Below are positions 55,985 to 63,863 of a stretch of 64,000 bases of DNA, piece by piece. The notes below the pieces were generated by a model, which had not been told where the DNA came from, made no database searches, and worked only from the letters and a program-made list of their open reading frames with translations. The position numbers were made by a program, and so were the translations under genes. The stretch comes from Hydractinia symbiolongicarpus (taxonomy: Eukaryota; Cnidaria; Hydrozoa; Anthoathecata; Hydractiniidae): contig NC_079881.1 in NCBI RefSeq assembly GCF_029227915.1, positions 12,625,501-12,689,500 of the forward strand, read 5' to 3'. Positions within the stretch are counted from its first letter, which is position 1; every line of letters begins with the position of its first letter.

Positions 55985-56797
55985 CTAGATCTCGGCAAGC
56001 TCCATCAATCTCTGATGTGTATAATTACGACCTATTCGAAAGTGTCTTGGACGTTCGGGATTTACTTCAATGCATCCACGCTCTCGGAGCCAGTTGTAAT
56101 GTACAATGGCATTTGGAGTTTCTGCAAGAACGACGAGTTGACCGTTGGGATGATCTGTTAACTTGTTGCGAATCTTTTGCGCTACATAGCCTTGTTGCCC
56201 ACATATAGCGACATACGGATATTCATCATCGTTATTCTTTTGGATTATAACCATTCCGTTATCCTTTCTAGGGTCCTCAAGGCGAGGAACGGCTCGCTTA
56301 TGTAGTTCTTCAATTTCTTGCGCTTGTACGGCTATCGTTCGATCTCTGTCGTCAACATCTTTCTCTAGGGTAAAAATTTGACGATCTTTATTCTCCAAAT
56401 CGTCGGTGAGCAGAGCCAGCGCCGCTTGATTTTCTTCTACAATTCCAGCAAGCTTGCGGACCTCTCGAGGTAAAACCTCTCCAACAACCCAATCCAAAAA
56501 GGGTTCTGCCTCAGGTCTACCACACCTCAAGAGGAAGCAATAAAGGCCTGGTTCCGTCAGTAAAACTGTATCTTGCTGGGGGTGGACAGATCTGTCCACC
56601 CTCTGGAGGTCAACAACAGCGTCACCTTTCCGTATTTTGTACTTGTTGGGAACAAGTCTCTGAATAGCTTTTACTCCCGCTTCCCGCTTATAGCCCGCGG
56701 CTCTCCAAACATCGGAGGCTACGATGCATTGGCCTTTATCCTGAACAAAGAATGATCGGACTTGCTTTCCTTTAAAGTAATCAACCACAAGAGACAT
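55985..56797 (-). CDS. Bro-N domain protein
   Basis: 270 residues. Residues about 10-120 form a Bro-N domain: an RSFFVQDKGQ/IVASDVWRAAGYK start, then DTVLLTEPGLYCFLLRC, then EPFLDWVVGEVLPREVRKL, the classical hallmarks. Residues 120-180 are a coiled coil (ALLTDDLENKDRQIFTLEKD) and 195-270 a compact C-terminal domain (ICGQQGYVAQKIRNKL to RIGRNYTHQRLMELAEI). Bro proteins are DNA-binding regulators in insect viruses, giant viruses and phages. Here a regulatory or anti-host role is inferred. A 22-bp perfect palindrome lies inside the Bro-N coding region (56,580-56,601). The start lacks the AATAAA element (CAAGCAAAATG). Confidence 0.85.
   Translation of the reverse strand: MSLVVDYFKGKQVRSFFVQDKGQCIVASDVWRAAGYKREAGVKAIQRLVPNKYKIRKGDAVVDLQRVDRSVHPQQDTVLLTEPGLYCFLLRCGRPEAEPFLDWVVGEVLPREVRKLAGIVEENQAALALLTDDLENKDRQIFTLEKDVDDRDRTIAVQAQEIEELHKRAVPRLEDPRKDNGMVIIQKNNDDEYPYVAICGQQGYVAQKIRNKLTDHPNGQLVVLAETPNAIVHYNWLRERGCIEVNPERPRHFRIGRNYTHQRLMELAEI
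56580..56601. repeat. 22-bp perfect palindrome inside Bro-N coding sequence
   Basis: GGGTGGACAGA followed by its exact reverse complement TCTGTCCACCC. The diverged Bro-N fragment at 58,600 has a different near-palindrome at the corresponding position. Confidence 0.9.
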
Positions 56798-56864
56798 TTT
56801 GCTTGTGAGTTTTTGGAATTTCGGGGATCATGTTGCATGGACGGTGCTCTATGAAACGTGCTAG

Positions 56865-56891
56865 TTAATGTGAACCTGTGGCTCACATTAA
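56865..56891. terminator. 3' hairpin (copy 2)
   Basis: TTAATGTGAACC - TGT - GGCTCACATTAA, 11 of 12 pairs. Relative to copy 1 at 55,276, the fifth pair changed from C-G to T-A, keeping pairing. It lies 20 bases after the minus-strand stop at 56,912. Confidence 0.7.
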
Positions 56892-56911
56892 TACTTACCT
56901 CAGGGCAACAT

Positions 56912-57148
56912 CTAATAGGACGAAGCCGTCGTGCTATATGCATCTATAAGTGCTCGCAGTCTACCTCGAATATCGGGGTCTCTTGTATTGCTTTCCATCC
57001 ACTTTAATCCCTCGAGAGAGATGAAGATATCGTGGGGATTGCCGTTGTTATTCCTGAGCTGCTTGCGGGTTTGTTTAAAACGGGCTGGAAGGGATCTGAA
57101 AAGACGATTTATCTCAATATCTTGTAGTTTTTGGAATAATTTCAACAA
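56912..57148 (-). CDS. Small helical ORF downstream of ATPase, no ATG
   Basis: About 80 codons open, basic and helical (LQDIEINRLFRSLPARFKQT). There is no ATG in its upstream open part; the frame opens at a TGA near 57,167, overlapping the end of the ATPase, and the first candidate start is a TTG. It may be reached by frameshifting from the ATPase, be initiated at an internal Met (RPDI region is too late), or have lost its start. A 3' hairpin after its stop suggests a real 3' end. Function unknown. Confidence 0.45.
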   Translation of the reverse strand: MLKLFQKLQDIEINRLFRSLPARFKQTRKQLRNNNGNPHDIFISLEGLKWMESNTRDPDIRGRLRALIDAYSTTASSY

Positions 57149-57166
57149 TCTTGCTTGGGACAGAAC

Positions 57167-57757
57167 TCAAAAAATTTTCCAAGTCCTGGGGTGCTCAAGT
57201 CTGATCCAAAGGCAAGCGTGCTTGGACTTTTTCAGCTGAGCTTTGATAGTCTCCCAGTCGCTTATCATGTTTGTTTCCTCGTCGATCAATTTCAAATCCG
57301 ATCGTTCGTGGGGGTACCACATGAACAACTGCTTCTTCTGTCGTCTGAGGTTCTTCAGCAAGGCGGTATACGACTGCGTTAGTAGCCAGAGACTGTGTTT
57401 GCGATGTCTACCACTGATGGCAAGCTCAAGCAAGGGCTGTCGCTTTTTATCAAGGCTATCGTCGGCTATCATATCGTCAACGATAAACAACGTCTCTTCG
57501 CCCGCCAGCAACGACGACAGTTTTTGGATCCACTCGAACAGCTGCTCCTTGGGATCTATCAGAAACACGTAGTCATCCCTCCATAGCGAGGATCTCTCTT
57601 GATAGGTCTTGTTCCAGCGTAGTGTAGGGCAGAGAATGACAATGTTGTCGAAATGCTGCCTATACTCGTTTTCAAGCAAATCCAGGACACGCTGCGTTTT
57701 GCCACAGCTTGTCGGTCCAGTAAAGATTGCCGTATGCGGGTCTTTGACAATGTCCAT
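57167..57757 (-). CDS. DNA-packaging ATPase (FtsK/HerA type)
   Basis: 196 residues from the ATG at 57,757, chosen over an upstream frame start because it sits in AATAAAATG. Walker A TGPTSCGKT (residues 13-21) and Walker B LFIVDD (90-95) are intact. The following SGRHRKHSLWLLTQSYTALL contains the conserved Q of A32-like sensor motifs, and the C-terminal KSKHACLWIRLEHPRTWKI is typical of Polinton ATPases. It would translocate DNA into the capsid. Together with the capsid genes this indicates a virion-forming ancestry. The antisense frames over it are shadows. Confidence 0.92.
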   Translation of the reverse strand: MDIVKDPHTAIFTGPTSCGKTQRVLDLLENEYRQHFDNIVILCPTLRWNKTYQERSSLWRDDYVFLIDPKEQLFEWIQKLSSLLAGEETLFIVDDMIADDSLDKKRQPLLELAISGRHRKHSLWLLTQSYTALLKNLRRQKKQLFMWYPHERSDLKLIDEETNMISDWETIKAQLKKSKHACLWIRLEHPRTWKIF

Positions 57758-57812
57758 TTTATTCTGTATCGCTTTGTGTTTGCCTAGCGGCAGACACAAA
57801 ACTTAAAAGGAT

Positions 57813-57926
57813 GTGGGGTGGCACAGGATTCCTGTGCCACCCCACTTCCTTACCACAACGGTAGAGCTGTGTACATTTCGGAGCCTGGTTTGTACCAGCT
57901 GGAACTGTGTTTACCCTCGGGGTAAA
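57813..57926. terminator. Cluster of three hairpins downstream of a small TM gene
   Basis: GTGGGGTGGCACAGG / CCTGTGCCACCCCAC (57,813-57,845, perfect 15-bp stem, 3-nt loop), CTGGT/ACCAG (57,885-57,898) and TTTACCC/GGGTAAA (57,910-57,926). They lie between the 3' end of the 80-aa gene (57,936) and the start of the ATPase gene (57,757) on the minus strand. Confidence 0.8.
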
Positions 57927-57935
57927 TGTGGTCAA

Positions 57936-58178
57936 CTATTTTGGAGGCATCATGGAACGCTTATACCACCCTTGTTTTATCGCGTAATCGTCGAATAATA
58001 TCGCTCCTGTCATATAGCCAGCGAGCTTCAAGCCGTCCTCCATATCCATCTTGGCCCCCGGTCTAGAAACTCCCAGAGCCTTTTTCGCGCCTAGCGCCAA
58101 GACAATAGTATAGGATACTAATCTGACAGATTCCCACAAGGAATCGACGACTTCTTTCTGATACTCTTTGCTGCTCAT
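57936..58178 (-). CDS. 80-aa membrane protein, Polinton-conserved
   Basis: MSSKEYQKEVVDSLWESVRL start, hydrophobic SYTIVLALGAKKALG, a Gly/Met/Asp linker, then GYMTGAILFDDYAIKQGWY. One or two TM segments. I recall near-identical small proteins in other cnidarian Polinton-like elements, and the conservation suggests a virion or assembly role. Start in AATAAATG. It lies nine bases after the stop of the 121-aa gene. Confidence 0.7.
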   Translation of the reverse strand: MSSKEYQKEVVDSLWESVRLVSYTIVLALGAKKALGVSRPGAKMDMEDGLKLAGYMTGAILFDDYAIKQGWYKRSMMPPK

Positions 58179-58187
58179 TTATTAAGG

Positions 58188-58553
58188 TTATCGCATCTTG
58201 AAAATGTCAATATCAGGCTGACGCTCGGGCTCTTGCTTTCGCGTGGGTTGAGGCGCACGTACTCCTGTAGAGCCGCTAGGCCATGGCTCTGGGGTTTCAG
58301 CAGGCTTCTTACGTATGTAATAGACTGCCACGCAAACAGCAAGTACGGCAGCTAGACCTCCAGCGACATAGAGACTGTCTGGGAACTTGTGAGGACTTGC
58401 GACAGGTTCCTGACCCTCTTGCGAAGTACTTTTGCCCAAGTTCTTCTGTAAGTCAGCCTTGTTCTTGCGATTCCATTCAGCAAGTCTCTTGCCAGCAGCA
58501 ACACGACCCTCATTCTTCTTGGTTATGACTTGGTTAGATTGTTCTTCACTCAT
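58188..58553 (-). CDS. 121-aa single-TM protein
   Basis: N-terminal basic motif NEGRVAAGKRLAEWNRKNKA, then one TM segment (YVAGGLAAVLAVCVAVYYIR) and a Pro/Gln/Arg-rich cytoplasmic or virion-interior tail. The tail contains one more copy of the GC-rich palindromic repeat, read in a different frame (PWPSGSTGV). Start in AAATAAATG. The first half of the gene is duplicated at 58,708-58,878. Confidence 0.7.
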   Translation of the reverse strand: MSEEQSNQVITKKNEGRVAAGKRLAEWNRKNKADLQKNLGKSTSQEGQEPVASPHKFPDSLYVAGGLAAVLAVCVAVYYIRKKPAETPEPWPSGSTGVRAPQPTRKQEPERQPDIDIFKMR

Positions 58554-58878
58554 TTATTTGTAAGTCGTGAAGCATATAAAGCGGGCCTGGGAGGTTAAAA
58601 GTACCGCAGAAGACAAGGGGGTCGATATCAACCCCCTTCATCCAGACACGATGTTACTGACAGAACCCGGACTCTATTGCTTCCTTTTAAGGTGTAAGAA
58701 ATCCAAGGAACTTGTGAGGACTTGCGACAGGTTCCTGACCCTCTTGCGAAGTACTTTTGCCCAAGTTCTTCTGTAAGTCAGCCTTGTTCTTGCGATTCCA
58801 TTCAGCAAGTCTCTTGCCAGCAGCAACACGACCCTCATTCTTTAGATTGTTCTTCACTCATTTATTTGTAAGTCGTGA
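58382..58878. repeat. Direct duplication flanking the Bro-N fragment
   Basis: 58,382-58,570 and 58,708-58,878 are almost identical (GGAACTTGTGAGGACTTGCG to TTATTTGTAAGTCGTGA). The second lacks 18 bases near 58,840, an in-frame loss of six codons. Copy 2 therefore keeps the start region of the 121-aa gene, with its AAATAAATG motif at about 58,862, but ends after roughly 55 codons without the TM segment. Confidence 0.9.
58596..58700 (+). pseudogene. Fragment of a second, diverged Bro-N gene (inverted)
   Basis: About 35 codons on plus: AWEVKSTAED..., then PDTMLLTEPGLYCFLLRCKK. This is the centre of a Bro-N domain but clearly diverged from the intact gene at 55,985 and in the opposite orientation. 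It is bounded by the two copies of the 171-189 bp duplication, which suggests it arrived with the rearrangement. Confidence 0.7.
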
Positions 58879-58903
58879 GACGTACAAAAAATCTTTTTTT
58901 ACA

Positions 58904-59461
58904 TCAAGACGGCTTCTGCTCTGCGAAACTTGGTTCTCCTGTTGATCCATTTATTTCATCCGGAAAATCTTTTCGCAGTTTGATTTGCGCTTGACGCTCC
59001 TCGGCAATTTCGCTGAATTTTTTCCAGTTCAGATGGTTGAAAACTGTGCAAAACAGAGAGACGGGAGCGAGCCACAGCCCGCACTTTTCATACATGTATG
59101 ACCCTGCAACTTCCATCGGAGAGTTCCTTGTGAACAATTTCTCCGTTACATTACCAATCAACTCTGAAGTCGAGTTTTGAATCAGAAAGTTTGCGTTTAT
59201 GTCGCTCATCATGGTCTGAAAATTGTCAACACCTGACATTTTCGACAGCAAGTCTTTTGCTGCTGATTTTTGCGCTTGTGCCTCGAGCTTCTTCAAGAGG
59301 TTGTCAAGTTGTTTCTCTGTCGCTTTATCCAGCAACTCAGGCGTCCACTGCTTTTTTCCCAGAGAGTTGACGAGACTCAAGTTTTGCTTGACTTTTTCCC
59401 GCTTTCTCATTGCTGGTGACGGTGTGTCTAAGACGTCTAAAATTTCATTCAGTTCTGACAT
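58904..59461 (-). CDS. 185-aa protein of unknown function
   Basis: ATG 59,461 chosen because AATAAAAGTT precedes it; the frame is open for 27 codons upstream with a hydrophobic stretch, so a longer form from 59,542 is possible. Helical N-terminal half (ATEKQLDNLLKKLEAQAQKS), a weakly hydrophobic segment (CGLWLAPVSLFCTVFNHL) near residue 140 and a charged tail. No recognised family. Adjacent to the 3' end of the polymerase gene. Confidence 0.6.
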   Translation of the reverse strand: MSELNEILDVLDTPSPAMRKREKVKQNLSLVNSLGKKQWTPELLDKATEKQLDNLLKKLEAQAQKSAAKDLLSKMSGVDNFQTMMSDINANFLIQNSTSELIGNVTEKLFTRNSPMEVAGSYMYEKCGLWLAPVSLFCTVFNHLNWKKFSEIAEERQAQIKLRKDFPDEINGSTGEPSFAEQKPS

Positions 59462-59678
59462 AACTTTTATTAGAGAGGAAAACTTGCAGTAGACGTACAA
59501 AAAACTTACGTACAACATTACCAACAAGAGTTCAAGTATCATTTTTATTAATGCATTTTCGTGATCAAGACCATGCTGAATGCAAACAGACTGTTTGAAA
59601 CAGAAAATTTTGACATTTTGAAAACACTGAGACTATGTGTGTGAGATGCAAATAAATTTTTGAAGCATCCCGCGAGAC

Positions 59679-62600
59679 TCAAAACATCCATGGTTTAACA
59701 TGGTCGGGATGCCACACCCTGGTGAGCAATTCTTGCTTGCAAACCAATCCAGGACTGCTTCCATGTGCAAAGGTGAACCCACCTTGAGCTTGAAGTCGCT
59801 TGTCATCATCAACACTCAGCGCAATTTTGTTCAGCTTTTCGGTGAAAATCTCGTGTTTTCGACTGGTAAATCTCAGTTGCGTGCGATACAAATTTTGACA
59901 GGTCTGCAGGCTGTTCAAATAGTCTGCGAACGTGATCTGTTTCTTGACGACACACTTTTTTGTACCTTTTGCCTTCTTTTCCACGTATCCTTCGAGTGTC
60001 TTGTACGCATACATTTTTGACCTCAATGCAACAAATTCGATCATGATTTTGCCACCAAGTTCATCCTTCATTAAGCACAATTTTTTCTTGTTTTTGCCAA
60101 TAGGCAAGGGACGTTTGTCTTTGGGACTGTAATTCGATGTGTCAAACCTTGATTCAACGTCACCTGCGATATCTTTATAGACATCGTCTGTTTTGATGTG
60201 GTAGACGAAACTATCTGTGTTCATGTAGCAAAGCTCTGCGCCTGCACCAAACTTCGGCTTGATGTAGTCATAGTGAAACTCATACATCGTGAGTTTGCTC
60301 AAGTCCAAGATGGAGAGGCCGAGGTAGACAGGTTTGTTCATGACGACCTTCACTTTGTTCATTTCCATTGCCACAAATTTCTTGTCAAATCTTGATGTGC
60401 TGTGATAGTTTGAAGCTGATGCGAGCTTCTTGCGCCTCCATTCCGTTGTCACCGGTTTGATGTCACGGTGCTTGCGAATGTTCTCCATGGTCTTGCCAAA
60501 CACGCTATTATTCATCAGCTTAAAAAAGTCTTTCTCAAAGTCATTTTTGGCATCCTTTCGCAGCTTTGTGTTCATGTCAATGTAGGGCTTCAGCCAAGCA
60601 CTTTGCTTGAACTCAATGACTCGGTGCACCTTGGTGAGAACCAATCCATGCTGCAGTGCCTGCTGCAATTTGCGAATGTGCAGCACGTATTTTTTCTTGT
60701 CAAACACATTGCACGTCAACTTTTCACAGTCGTTGTTCAGACGCATCTTTTCAGGCAAGAATGGAAGGTCGTTGTGGAGTTTGTGCAGCTTTTTCGGGTA
60801 GTGGACATCCACTTCAAGAAAATAGCCATCATCTCCATTTTTATAATTTTCTATAAAACCTTGAGCAAAATTTTCGAGGTCTTCACGCCACTTAAAGCCG
60901 TGTGTTGGCAGCTTTTGTGACATGGCACCTCCGTACAGATTGTTGGCATCGATGTACAGCAGATACGAGATCAACAGGTTGACATCAAACAATTCCCCCA
61001 TGTACGGATTGTTCGCCTTAGCATGGCGCTTGATTGCTTGGCAAATACCACCTCTGAGCCCCTTTTCAACCATCAGTAGCATGTCGATGTCTGTGAGAAG
61101 CTCGAGCACTTGACCAGTCACTTTTACAGCTGCTTGCCATGCGAGGCCTGGAGCAGTGTAAAAATACGCTGGATCAAGCTCGTAGATGTGTTGAAAAGTG
61201 TCTCGAAAATTTTCAAAAACGTCTGCTAAAAGAAGCGTGTCGCTCATCACGTAGAGATCATGGTACTCTCCAAGGTTTTTGATGTTGAAAGCCTTTCACA
61301 CCTTTTGAGCATGCTTGTAGTCGTTTTCGGTGATGTTTTCAAGGTTCAAGCTGCTGTAAAATTGTGCTTTTGGAGGAAGTGCTGTCTCTTCAAAACGCTC
61401 CCACGCATCCATGTATTCGTAGGGGTAAACACCCTTACGCAGCAAAAGTCTAAAGTGCTCGTCATTGCCCTTTGCATGCTTGAATGTGTTGGTAAATTTC
61501 TTCTTCATGGAATGCTCATTCAGTTCCACCGTCTTGTAAGAGCAGTAGCAGGTTTGGCACTTGAATTGCGCCTTGTACTCTGAGTCAATCTCGATGAGTT
61601 CCATGTTTGATTTGCAGTCGTTGCAGCTGACACTTTCACTGTTGGTTCCAGCTAAATTATCCACAAGGCTTGACAGTGAGCTTTGCATGAACCTGCAGCT
61701 GTCGATGAACTTGATTTTGCAGGTCGTGTTGATTTCCACTTCTTTCATTTGGTTGGTTTTCTTGTTCTTCTTCATCTGCTTCAGCGGTTCGCCGTCTTTT
61801 CCTTGAAATGTGACGGATTGCTTGATGCAGAAGCTGATGTATTTTTCGCTGTTTTCACCCAGACATTCAAACTCGTGGCTTTTGAATTCCCTGGCCAGCT
61901 GCTTGATGATGATGTGATCGTCATACCGTGAGCGATTGTGCATGACCACCGGAATCTCGTTGGGGATGCGATATTTTAGGTTGCACGAACTGTGTGCAGC
62001 TCCTCGATACTGACCAGTGTAGTGACAGTGATCTCGAACTTTGCGCATTGTCATGTCTTCGTTGTTATTCTTGAACACTCCTTCGCAAATGAAGCATCTT
62101 TTTGCAGACTTGTGGGCTTCTTTCTCTTCGTGGGTCAGCGGGATCATCTTTTTCTGTGGATGTCTGATAGCTCTGTTGACTTGATCTCTCAGTCCCTTAC
62201 AAAACCTTTCCACGATAGTAGTCGGATGATTCTTCAACTTCTCCATGTGCAAATTTGGTCATGAAGGCATATCCTGAAGCCACATGCTTGCTGACGTCTC
62301 TGGTGTGTGATTTTTCAGGGTCTCCATCACAACCTTGAACAGGTTCCAAGATACATTCTGTGTCTGCATAGATGACAAATGGCATTCTGAGCGACTTTTG
62401 CCCATCTTCATGTTTGAGGACTGTTCCTTCTTTGGGCATGACAATCTCGCAAAAATCATGGTCCATGCACACTTTCATGTGATTGTCTCTTGTCTCTTGA
62501 CTGCGGAATCCGTGCATGCAGTTTCGACAATAATGATCACCTCGATGTCTAGATGATAAACCGCGCATGAGCGCAGAGTATCTTTTAATGGCAATGTGCT

Positions 62601-63645
62601 TTTTCCCTCCTTCTTGAATGATTAGCACATCTGCCACCTTTTTACGTGTCGTGTTGTGTTTCGAAACATATGCCTGCCTGACCTGAAAATCTTCTTCAGA
62701 AAAGTAGACAATCAGCGCCACGTTGGGGTTTTGCCTTTCAAACTTTTTCCAGTGTGTGTTGGGAGTTGGGAACTCGATGCCACTCCAATTGTACTGTTCA
62801 ACAAACGGTTCGAGCTTCGAGATGCGTTGAGGATCGTTTTTGATTTCGTTGTGGTGCAGTGCTGCAATGACGGCCCATTTGAAGCACTGCTCGTCTTCAT
62901 TTTTGGGATTGATGATGCAGTGCTTTTTTCGCAGCCATTCGGGTGTCTTGAACCATGATCTACCTCTCATAAGGTCAATCATGTGGCAGTGATACGTCAT
63001 TTCCGTGATTCGCTTGAAGATGTAGTCGCTTTTTTTGAGTTTCTCCGATGTCATTTCAAAGCGTTTTAGCAGGCTTTTATACATCTCTTCGATCAATTCT
63101 TCGATGTCACTTCCTTCCATAATTGTGACAGCTTCACTCCATATTGGTTTTGTGAACTTGTCGGAAGGATTTTCCCTGTGCACAAACTCCACCACGAGAT
63201 TCAGTTGAAACTTCCAATTCTGTCTAGTGTTTTGCAAGTCTGTGATGACTTTCTCCACATGTTGTTTCTGTTGATCCAGGTACTGTTCAATACTCACCAC
63301 TTGACCTTCTGGTGTTCCTTCACTTCGGAAATGTCGATAATTACTATCAAATCCACCTTCCGTTTCAACAGCACTGTGATCCACTTCTTCCACTTGTTCT
63401 TCTTCCACAGCAGCGTCTTCAACGGTGGCTTTCAAGGCTTGACCGTAACCAAGCCTCTCCTTAGCCTTGTGGTATAATAAAGAAACAGTGTCTCGTACAC
63501 TCTGCAGTCTCTCTGCGAGTGCATCACGTGTTGCTGCCACTGGTGCAGATACAGCCTCATAGAGACTGCTAATCATGCTTCTCAAGTAAGAAGTCATTGT
63601 TTTATTATATGTTGGAAGAGATGAATTTTCTAACGCACTGGACAT
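59679..63645 (-). pseudogene. Protein-primed DNA polymerase B (pPolB), disrupted
   Basis: Three readable pieces. 63,645-62,197: N-terminal region sharing MSSALEN with the ankyrin gene, and Exo I (VIYADTECI). 62,252-61,296: an endonuclease-VII-like zinc/HNH segment (VRDHCHYTGQYRGAAHSSCN) and Exo II (FIDSCRFMQSSLSSLVDNL). 61,250-59,679: Exo III (SDTLLLADVFENF), motif A (YIDANNLYG), motif B (KLMNNSVFGKTMEN), motif C and the CVVKKQITFADY end. Breaks: a frameshift near 62,205, an in-frame TGA at 61,296-61,298 (pieces 2 and 3 are in the same frame), and motif C reads YMNTDS where the family has DTDS, so a catalytic Asp is Asn. This copy cannot make active polymerase. Start in AATAAAATG within the right TIR. 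Confidence 0.92.
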
Positions 63646-63857
63646 TTTATTTTATGTTGTGACCCCAACCAGGGTGACAACATTGCGGTCGTACGAGAGT
63701 GCTGCAGGACAGCTGTAATTGTCCGCGGTATTGACCCTTTGCGCAGAGGATCAATATAGCGAGGAAACAGTGCTGCGCTAGACCCTTGAAATTAGGGTTT
63801 GACTCAAAAAACGGCGATAAGTCGAAAGTGCGCTAGAGAGCTCCACTTTCTATGTGT
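63570..63857 (-). repeat. Polinton right terminal inverted repeat
   Basis: Inverted counterpart of 46,346-46,625. It includes the first 76 bases of the polymerase coding region, the promoter-like GTGACCCCAACCAGGGTGAC element and the AGGATCAA inverted repeat (one arm mutated). Confidence 0.95.
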
Positions 63858-63863
63858 ACGTCA
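63858..63863. repeat. Target site duplication (right)
   Basis: ACGTCA directly after the right TIR. Confidence 0.75.

Larger units (their letters stand above)
46346..63857. mobile_element. Polinton/Maverick element (adintovirus-like), 17.5 kb
   Basis: A self-synthesising DNA transposon/virus class defined by protein-primed DNA polymerase B, retroviral-type integrase, packaging ATPase and jelly-roll capsid genes, all of which have recognisable homologues here. It is flanked by ACGTCA and bounded by about 285-bp TIRs. Its base composition is more GC-rich than the host, and genes are tightly packed with no introns. The insertion splits a dispersed repeat whose uninterrupted paralogue is at 2,610-2,780. 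Polymerase, minor-capsid-like and coiled-coil membrane genes are broken, so this copy is probably no longer autonomous. No adenain-type protease gene was recognised. The TIRs differ by about eight substitutions and a few indels, suggesting a relatively recent but not brand-new insertion. Confidence 0.93.
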
